From the NCBI GenBank assembly GCA_017577365.1, contig PKRJ01000042.1, positions 1-31,009 on the forward strand: a stretch of 31,009 bases of DNA, in the 5' to 3' direction. The stretch is from Gammaproteobacteria bacterium (lineage in GTDB: Bacteria > Pseudomonadota > Gammaproteobacteria > Steroidobacterales > Rariloculaceae). Below the pieces are notes generated by a model that saw nothing but the letters and a program-made list of their open reading frames with translations, was not told the origin of the DNA and did no database searches. This document shows, piece by piece, positions 25,540 through 31,009 of the stretch (position 1 is the first letter of the stretch; each line of letters starts with the position of its first letter). Position numbers and translations under genes: made by a program.

Positions 25540-26291
25540 GCGGTAAGCTCGGGTTGATCGTCGGCAGCGGCGCGTCGGCGCTCGGGCTCGAGGTCGTCGC
25601 GCGAGCGCCGACGCACACGCCGTACGGCGCGCCGAGTAGCCCGATTCTGACGAGCGAGATCGCGGGGCGGCGGATCGTGTGGATCGCGCGCCATGGCGAG
25701 GAGGGCGGGATCGCGCCGCACGAGATCAACTACCGCGCGAACCTTTGGGCGCTCTACCAGCACGGCGTGCGGCAGTGCGTCGGTATCAACGTCGTCGGCG
25801 CGATCGAGGAGGGCTTCTCGCCGGGCGATATCGCCGTGCCCGAGCAGCTCATCGACTACACGTGGGGACGCGAGTCGACGTTCGGCGGACGCGACGGCCG
25901 CGTGCTGCACGCCGAGTTCGCCGAGCCGTTCTCGCGGACCCTCACGGCACGGCTCGTCGAGGCCGCACGGGAGTCGGGCTACGACGTGCGCCGCGGGGTC
26001 TACGGCGTGACGCAGGGTCCGAGGCTCGAGACGATCGCCGAGATCGCCCGGATGGCGCGCGACGGCTGCACGATGGTCGGCATGACCGCGATGCCCGAAG
26101 CCTCGCTCGCGCGCGAGCTCGGCATGGATTACGCGATCTGCGCGCTGGCCGTGAACTACGCGGCCGGCCGAGGGCCGTCGAACGAGGGGATTCACGACCA
26201 GATCGAGCGCTACCTGCGCGACGGCATGCCGAGAATCGCGAGAATCGTCGAATATCTCGTGCGCGAGCACGCGGCGTCGGCCGCAGTGTGA
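25536..26291 (+). CDS. mtnP: S-methyl-5'-thioinosine (or thioadenosine) phosphorylase
   Basis: The enzyme splits a methylthio-nucleoside with phosphate, giving a purine base and methylthioribose-1-phosphate, in salvage of the by-product of polyamine synthesis. The 251-residue product has the PNP/MTAP family motifs RHGEEGGIAPHEINYRANLW (about 52-71), GVTQGPRLET (157-166) and GMTAMPEASLARE (182-194). Where adenine-specific MTAP has an Asp pair, this protein has Asn207 in VNYAAGRG, as in enzymes that take 6-oxopurines. Its position after nagZ-hpt resembles Pseudomonas aeruginosa PA3004, a characterised methylthioinosine phosphorylase. I therefore favour methylthioinosine as substrate, releasing hypoxanthine for Hpt. 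The specificity call is inference. Confidence 0.88.
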   Translation: MSGKLGLIVGSGASALGLEVVARAPTHTPYGAPSSPILTSEIAGRRIVWIARHGEEGGIAPHEINYRANLWALYQHGVRQCVGINVVGAIEEGFSPGDIAVPEQLIDYTWGRESTFGGRDGRVLHAEFAEPFSRTLTARLVEAARESGYDVRRGVYGVTQGPRLETIAEIARMARDGCTMVGMTAMPEASLARELGMDYAICALAVNYAAGRGPSNEGIHDQIERYLRDGMPRIARIVEYLVREHAASAAV

Positions 26292-26300
26292 TTCACGTCA

Positions 26301-26331
26301 TAGACATCGCGCGCTGCGTCGCCGACATAAT
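26301..26331 (+). promoter_or_regulatory. Possible promoter of the PAS/GGDEF-like gene
   Basis: TAGACA at 26301-26306 (5 of 6 to TTGACA) and CATAAT at 26326-26331 (5 of 6 to TATAAT) are spaced by 19 bp, slightly long. The -10 ends only 6 bp before the ATG at 26338, so the transcript would start at or near the start codon and be leaderless. No Shine-Dalgarno site precedes the ATG, which agrees with that reading. Confidence 0.4.
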
Positions 26332-26337
26332 GCGGCC

Positions 26338-27348
26338 ATGGAAGCCGCGCTCGATAATCAGGATTCTTTCTCCGTCATCGACCTGCACTTTTTCGAACAG
26401 ATCGTGGCGCGGAGCTCGGAAGGGATTCTGCTTCTCGACGCCGCCGACGCGAATCTTCCGATTGCTTATGTCAACTCCGCGTTCGAGTCGCTGACCGGTT
26501 ATCGCGCGCGGGACGTGATCGGCAAGCCCTGGCACGTGCTCGAGCGCGAGCGGGGCGAGCATCACGGAGTCGACGAGCTCCTCTCGGCGGTCGAGCGAGC
26601 GGAGCCGATCGAGGTCGAGCTGCCGGACCGACGTAAAGACGGCACGATCTGGATCTGCCAGATCGCTTTCTCGAAGCTCGCGGATGCGCGCGGCACGACG
26701 CGCTATTACCTGATCCAGCAGCGTCCGTCGCCGCGGCGTCTCGGTTTCGGCGTGCGCGAGGCCGTGCCCGCGAGCGACGCCATTCGCGCGCGGACCGATG
26801 TCACGGGGTTCGCGGGCCGCACCGATCCGATCACTGGCCTGCCGCGCTTCGAGCACTTCGAGGCGGTCTTGAACCGGGATATCGCGATCGCGAGGCGGGA
26901 TCGCCGCCCGGTGACGCTGATGCTGTTCGAGATACTCGAGCTCGACGCCTACCGCGCGACGTTCGGCGCGAAGGCCGCGGAGTCGTGCGTCCGGATGATC
27001 GGCGGGCAGATCGGCGGCACGCTACGCCGTGCGGGCGATCTCTGCGCGCGGCACGGCGACACGACGATCGTCGCCGCGGTGCTCGGCCAGGACGAGGCCG
27101 AGGCGGGCCGGCTCGCGGAGCGCATCGTCGCGAACGTCCACCGGCTCAAGCTCCACAACCCGAGGGCGAAATACGGGCGCTACGTCGCGATCGAGAGCGC
27201 GTTGGTCGGCGGCGTGCCGGGCCCCGACGACAACGTCGAAGCGTGGCTCGACCGCGCGAGGCGGCTGCTCGATGCGAAGCTCGCGGAGAAGGCCGCGCGC
27301 TATGCCGCGGGACCCGAGTCCGAGGCGGTCCTCGCGGGCGGCTCGTAA
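26338..27348 (+). CDS. PAS domain plus degenerate GGDEF domain signalling protein
   Basis: The 336-residue cytoplasmic protein has an N-terminal PAS sensor domain at about 20-128 (ARSSEGILLLDA, AYVNSAFESLTGYRARDVIGKPW and the KDGTIWICQIAFSKL strands). A GGDEF-like domain spans about 160-320 and starts with DPITGLPRFEHFEAVLNRD. In place of GGDEF it has RHGDT at 238-242 (CARHGDTTIVAAV), and the first metal-binding Asp (in the FDID motif) is Glu (LFEILELD). It therefore probably cannot make cyclic di-GMP and may instead bind a nucleotide or partner. PAS domains of this LOV-like pattern usually carry NCRFLQ if they bind flavin; that is absent. No EAL domain is present. Its 3' end overlaps csiV on the other strand by 49 nt. 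Confidence 0.88.
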   Translation: MEAALDNQDSFSVIDLHFFEQIVARSSEGILLLDAADANLPIAYVNSAFESLTGYRARDVIGKPWHVLERERGEHHGVDELLSAVERAEPIEVELPDRRKDGTIWICQIAFSKLADARGTTRYYLIQQRPSPRRLGFGVREAVPASDAIRARTDVTGFAGRTDPITGLPRFEHFEAVLNRDIAIARRDRRPVTLMLFEILELDAYRATFGAKAAESCVRMIGGQIGGTLRRAGDLCARHGDTTIVAAVLGQDEAEAGRLAERIVANVHRLKLHNPRAKYGRYVAIESALVGGVPGPDDNVEAWLDRARRLLDAKLAEKAARYAAGPESEAVLAGGS

Positions 27349-28394
27349 GGCTCGACGAGCACGAGCACGCCGAACATCGGGTGATCGAAGTACTGGACGA
27401 TTCCGCTGCCGATACGCCGCTCGGCGCGCAAGACGTAGCGCGCGGGCAGCGACACGTCGGAAAGCGTACGCCCGCCCATCGACGGAGCGCTTCCTTCGAA
27501 GCCTGAAGGCCCCGGCTGCAACGCGCGATCTCGTCCCGTGTCGGCGCGATACACGAGATCGACCGCGAGATGCAGGTAGCGGCTCAAATGCAGCCGGATC
27601 GTTCCCGCGGGATTGCTCGCGCCGAGATACGCGAGGTCGAAAGGCTTCGCGCTGCCGAGCGGCAGGCCTTCCTGCACCCAGCCCCCGTGCACGAGCGGCG
27701 TATACGCGTCGAGCCGCTCGAGCCGCTGGTACGTATCGAAGAGCTTCAGCTCCTCGGGCGCGAGCAGCCTGAACCTGAACTCGGCGGCCGCATTGACCGG
27801 CCCCGGTCCGAACGGATCCGCCGGCTCGGGCTCGCCCGCGCCCGCGGCAGGCGCGTCGGGACCGGTTACGCCGAGCGGATCCCTGCCAGCCGCGCCGGGA
27901 TCGTCGCTCGCGACGGTGCCGGGCGCCGCGCCGTCGGACGTATCGCGCTCGGCCGGTGCGGCGGCGTCGGGCTCCGCGGCTTGCCCGGCCGATCGTTGGT
28001 CAGCGCTTACTGACGCTTCGTCCGAGCCGATCGGTGTCTCGTCCGCACCGAGCAGCGTCCGCGGCCGTCGCTCTTGCGCTCCGAGCTCCTCGTCGTCGCC
28101 GGATCCGAACGGCTCGTCGACGGACGGCGGCAGATAACGGGAGAAGTCGAACGTCTCGGCTCCGGCTTCGCGGTCGACGGCCTCGATCGACGCGCGCGCC
28201 GCGGTATGCGCGAACAGCTCTTCCATCGGATCGCCTTCGTTGTAGCTGAAGGCGATGACCTCGATGCGGTAGAGCCTGGGCGCGTCCGCGTCGCGCGAGC
28301 TCTGCGCGAACGACGGCGCGATCGTCGAGGCGACGGCGAGAATCGCCGCGGAGGCGAGCGCGACGGCAGCGCGACGGAGGCACGATTCGCTCAT
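27300..28394 (-). CDS. csiV: CsiV-family periplasmic protein
   Basis: CsiV was described in Vibrio cholerae as a peptidoglycan-binding protein needed for PBP1A-dependent cell-wall synthesis. The 364-residue product starts with a signal peptide (about 1-31, cut after SFA-Q). The family strand LYRIEVIAFSYNEGDP follows, then about 110 residues (roughly 90-200) of low-complexity Ala/Asp/Glu/Pro/Gly-rich sequence. The conserved C-terminal part has WVQEGLP, GTIRLHLSRYLHLAVDLVYR and RRIGSGIVQYFDHPMFGVLVLVEP. The gene lies 22 bp after mfd on the same strand, a pairing common in gammaproteobacteria. The acidic linker is unusually long for the family as far as I can judge. Confidence 0.87.
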   Translation of the reverse strand: MSESCLRRAAVALASAAILAVASTIAPSFAQSSRDADAPRLYRIEVIAFSYNEGDPMEELFAHTAARASIEAVDREAGAETFDFSRYLPPSVDEPFGSGDDEELGAQERRPRTLLGADETPIGSDEASVSADQRSAGQAAEPDAAAPAERDTSDGAAPGTVASDDPGAAGRDPLGVTGPDAPAAGAGEPEPADPFGPGPVNAAAEFRFRLLAPEELKLFDTYQRLERLDAYTPLVHGGWVQEGLPLGSAKPFDLAYLGASNPAGTIRLHLSRYLHLAVDLVYRADTGRDRALQPGPSGFEGSAPSMGGRTLSDVSLPARYVLRAERRIGSGIVQYFDHPMFGVLVLVEPYEPPARTASDSGPAA

Positions 28395-28400
28395 GGGCGG

Positions 28401-28406
28401 ATTATA
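28401..28406 (-). promoter_or_regulatory. -10 hexamer TATAAT just before csiV
   Basis: A perfect TATAAT on the minus strand lies in the 22-bp mfd-csiV gap, 6 bp before the csiV ATG. Transcription would start at about the start codon. No clear -35 is present. csiV could thus have its own leaderless transcript in addition to read-through from mfd. Confidence 0.4.
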
Positions 28407-28416
28407 GCCTCTCGGC

Positions 28417-31009
28417 TCAGGCTGCCGCCTCGAGCTTGCCCGCGCCGAGATCGAGCAAGAGCTGCTCGGCCTGGCGGATGCGCTCGGCTTCGCTCTTCGC
28501 GGGCCAGCTGAATTTCAGCTTGTAGGGACCGTCGAGCTTGTAACGCTCGGGCTGGTCCGCGACGAGCGAGACGAGCACGGCCGGATCGACGTTCGCGCGC
28601 TCGGCGAAGCGCAGCGTGCCTCCGTTCGCACCGGCTTGAAGCTTCACGATGCCGAGCCGCTGCGCGAGGAGCTTGAGCCACGTGATCTCGAACAGCGTCT
28701 TCGTCGGCGGCGGCAACAAGCCGAAGCGGTCGATCAGCTCGATCTGCAGCTGATCGAGCTCCTCGCGCGACGCGGCGTTCGCGATGCGCTTGTAATGCAC
28801 GAGGCGCGTGTGCACGTCCGGCATGTAGTCCTCGGGGATCAGCGCCGGCAAGCCGAGCTCGATCTCCGGGCCGTGCGTGAACGGATCCTCGAGATCGGGC
28901 TCGCGGCCTTCCTTGAGCTCCTTCACCGCGCGCGCGAGGAGCTCGTTGTAGAGCGTGAATCCGACGCTCTGGATCTGCCCGCTTTGCCCTTCGCCGAGGA
29001 GCTCGCCGGCGCCGCGGATCTCGAGGTCGTGCGTCGCGAGCGCGAAACCGACGCCGAGCGCTTCGAGCGATTCGATCGCCTCGAGCCGTTTCGCGGCCTC
29101 CGGCGTGAGCTCGCGTCTCGGCGGCGCGATGAGATACGCATACGCCTGATGATGCGACCGGCCCACGCGGCCGCGGAGCTGATGGAGCTGCGCGAGCCCG
29201 AGCCGGTCCGCGCGGTTGATGATGATCGTGTTCGCCGTCGGGATGTCGATGCCGCTCTCGATGATCGTCGTGCAGACGAGCACGTTGAAGCGCCGGTGAT
29301 AGAAGTCGAGCATGACCTCTTCCAACGCGCGCTCCGTCATCTGGCCGTGCGCGACGCGGACGTTGGCCTCGGGCAGCAGCTTTCTGAGCTCGTCCGCGAC
29401 GGTCTCGATGTTCTCGACGCGGTTGTGCACGAAGTAGACCTGCCCGCCGCGGCGAAGCTCCCGGAGCACCGCGTCGCGGATCTGCCGGTCGTGCCACTCG
29501 CCGACGAACGTCTTCACGGCGAGGCGCTCGGCGGGCGGCGTCGCGATGATCGAAAGATCGCGCAGCCCTCCGAGCGTCATGTTCAACGTGCGCGGAATCG
29601 GCGTCGCGGTCATCGTCAGCACGTCGACCTCGGCGCGGAGTTTCTTCAGCTGCTCCTTGTGCTTCACGCCGAAGCGATGCTCCTCGTCGATGATCACGAG
29701 GCCGAGCCGCTTGAACTTCACGTCGTTCGACAAGAGCCGATGCGTGCCGATCACGATGTCGACGCTGCCGTCGGCGAGCCCGTCGAGCACGGCGCGGGTC
29801 TGTTTCGCGTTCCTGAAGCGGGAGAGCAGCTCGACGCGCACCGGCCATTCCGCGAAGCGATCCGAGAACGTGCGGTAATGCTGATCCGCGAGCAGCGTCG
29901 TCGGCACGAGCACCGCGACCTGATGGCCGCCGCTCACCGCGACGAACGACGCGCGGAGCGCGACCTCGGTCTTGCCGAAGCCGACGTCGCCGCAGACGAT
30001 GCGGTCCATCGGCTTGTCGCTCTTCAAGTCGTCGAGCACCTGCTCGATCGCCGTGAGCTGGTCGTCGGTCTCCTCGAACGGAAACTCGAGCGCGAAGCGC
30101 TTGTAGCTCTCGTCGTCGAACTGGTAGCGAACGCCGCTGCGCGCGGCGCGTTTCGCGTAGAGGTGCAGCAGCTCGGCCGCGACGTCGCGCGCCTGCTGCG
30201 CGGCCTTGCGCTTGGCCTTCGCCCACTGATCCGTGCCGAGGCGGTGCAGCGGCGCATGCTCCGGGTCCGCGCCCGTGTAGCGCGTGACGAGATGCAGGTT
30301 GTGCACGGGCACGTAGAGCTTGTCGCCGCCCGCGTATTCCAGCACGAGGAACTCGGTCAGTACGCCGTCGACCTCGAGGGTCTGCAAACCCTGATAGCGG
30401 CCGACGCCGTAATCCTCGTGGACGACCGGAGCGCCGATGCGAAGATCGGTCAGCTCGCGGATGATCGCCTCCGGATCGCGCGCCTTTCGGCGGCGGCGCT
30501 GGCGCTGCTGACGCGGCCGCTCCATGCCGAGCTGCTCGGCCGTCAGCACGCGCAGCTTCGCATCGGGCAGACGCAGCCCTTCCTCGAGCTCGCCGACCGC
30601 GATGCCGAGCCGCTCGTCGCCGTCGACGAAGGCCGCCCACGAGGCGATCGCCTTCGGCGCGTAGCCGCGGCCGCGCAAGAGCTCGAGCAGCATCTCGCGG
30701 TGCCCGGGCGATGACGTCACGATCAGCGTGCGGTCGTCGGGCGATGCGTCGAGCCAGCGCGCGATCCGGTCGACGTCCTCGGCGACGCCGCCGGTCAGCA
30801 CGTGCTCGACCGGCGCGTTCTCGCCGTCTCCGTCGACGCGGTGCTGCGACAGCGCGAGCATCGCGCGCTCGCCGAGCGCGGCGATCACGTCCTCGGGCGG
30901 CCAGAACGCGTCCGCGGGCGGCAGCACGGGCCGCTCGAGATCGCCGCGAAGCTGCTCGTAGCGTTCCTCGATCAGCTTCCAGCCTGAGTCGAGCCCTTCA
31001 GTCGCATCG
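28417..31009 (-). CDS. mfd: Transcription-repair coupling factor Mfd (N-terminus beyond the window)
   Basis: Mfd pushes stalled RNA polymerase off damaged DNA and recruits UvrA. The frame is open to the right edge, giving 863 of an expected 1150 or so residues; the missing part is the UvrB-like N-terminal region. Reading from the edge, the line RYEQLRGDLERPVLPP matches the family. Next come the RNA-polymerase-interacting domain (GAPVVHEDYGVGRYQGL), the helicase Walker A site in CGDVGFGKTEVALRA, the DEEHRFGVKHKEQ box, GRVGRSHHQAYAYL (motif VI), and the TRCF C-terminal domain. A GTG at 30927 begins an apparent shorter frame but lies inside the gene and is not the start. csiV follows 22 bp downstream. 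Confidence 0.97.
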   Translation of the reverse strand, partial: DATEGLDSGWKLIEERYEQLRGDLERPVLPPADAFWPPEDVIAALGERAMLALSQHRVDGDGENAPVEHVLTGGVAEDVDRIARWLDASPDDRTLIVTSSPGHREMLLELLRGRGYAPKAIASWAAFVDGDERLGIAVGELEEGLRLPDAKLRVLTAEQLGMERPRQQRQRRRRKARDPEAIIRELTDLRIGAPVVHEDYGVGRYQGLQTLEVDGVLTEFLVLEYAGGDKLYVPVHNLHLVTRYTGADPEHAPLHRLGTDQWAKAKRKAAQQARDVAAELLHLYAKRAARSGVRYQFDDESYKRFALEFPFEETDDQLTAIEQVLDDLKSDKPMDRIVCGDVGFGKTEVALRASFVAVSGGHQVAVLVPTTLLADQHYRTFSDRFAEWPVRVELLSRFRNAKQTRAVLDGLADGSVDIVIGTHRLLSNDVKFKRLGLVIIDEEHRFGVKHKEQLKKLRAEVDVLTMTATPIPRTLNMTLGGLRDLSIIATPPAERLAVKTFVGEWHDRQIRDAVLRELRRGGQVYFVHNRVENIETVADELRKLLPEANVRVAHGQMTERALEEVMLDFYHRRFNVLVCTTIIESGIDIPTANTIIINRADRLGLAQLHQLRGRVGRSHHQAYAYLIAPPRRELTPEAAKRLEAIESLEALGVGFALATHDLEIRGAGELLGEGQSGQIQSVGFTLYNELLARAVKELKEGREPDLEDPFTHGPEIELGLPALIPEDYMPDVHTRLVHYKRIANAASREELDQLQIELIDRFGLLPPPTKTLFEITWLKLLAQRLGIVKLQAGANGGTLRFAERANVDPAVLVSLVADQPERYKLDGPYKLKFSWPAKSEAERIRQAEQLLLDLGAGKLEAAA

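Noticed and set aside
28391..30640. Minus-strand 749-codon frame overlapping mfd in another frame
   Set aside because: Almost entirely Arg/Ala/Gly; mfd in the neighbouring frame has all its helicase motifs.
28636..30714. Plus-strand open frame of 692 codons opposite mfd
   Set aside because: Antisense shadow of mfd with biased composition and no domain.

Overview
The window looks like the chromosome of a high-GC gammaproteobacterium. The gene orders are typical of that class: prfB-lysS, sdhCDAB-sdhE-ygfX, rpoE-rseABC, lepA-lepB-rnc-era-recO-acpS, nagZ-hpt-mtnP and mfd-csiV. GTG and TTG starts are common and genes often overlap by 4 nt, so the gene space is compact. The species cannot be named from the sequence. 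The lack of pdxJ between recO and acpS, and of a degP/mucD-type protease gene after rseC, argues against close kinship with Pseudomonas or the enterics.

Layout. Bases 1-2441 hold the end of a CRISPR array, its leader, cas2 and a cas4-cas1 fusion, all on the minus strand. This is a type I-G-like (formerly I-U) adaptation module, and no interference genes lie in the window. Bases 2442-2886 are non-coding and separate it from the core chromosome. Then come prfB (RF2, with its programmed +1 frameshift), lysS and rarD on the plus strand, and a minus-strand ygfZ. From 7594 runs a succinate dehydrogenase cluster: an sdhAF4-like gene, sdhC, sdhD, sdhA, sdhB, sdhE and ygfX. At 12022 the envelope-stress operon starts (rpoE, rseA, rseB, rseC, a glutaredoxin-like gene). 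It is followed by lepA, lepB, a DUF4845 gene, rnc, era, recO, acpS, a PolB-like 3'-5' exonuclease and rlmD. A CYTH phosphatase, an L,D-transpeptidase-fold protein, nagZ, hpt and mtnP form a tight run at 22943-26291. A PAS/degenerate-GGDEF protein follows, converging on the minus-strand mfd-csiV pair; mfd runs off the right edge.

How the genes work together. The sdh cluster encodes all four subunits of complex II plus two assembly factors for its flavoprotein (SdhAF4-like and SdhE), with the Fe-S maintenance protein YgfZ divergent from it. rpoE-rseABC is a sigma-E circuit with its anti-sigma factor and periplasmic regulator, and a sigma-E-like promoter sits just ahead of rpoE. lepB, rnc, era and recO are housekeeping genes for secretion, RNA processing, ribosome assembly and repair. 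nagZ recycles peptidoglycan. mtnP (apparently an S-methyl-5'-thioinosine phosphorylase) releases hypoxanthine that Hpt can turn into IMP.

Most of the window is ordinary, well-conserved core genome. The points most worth a second look are the effector-less CRISPR module, the two SdhA assembly factors flanking one operon, the YkuD protein without a signal peptide co-translated with a CYTH phosphatase, and the degenerate GGDEF protein whose gene overlaps csiV tail to tail. I see no clearly new system.
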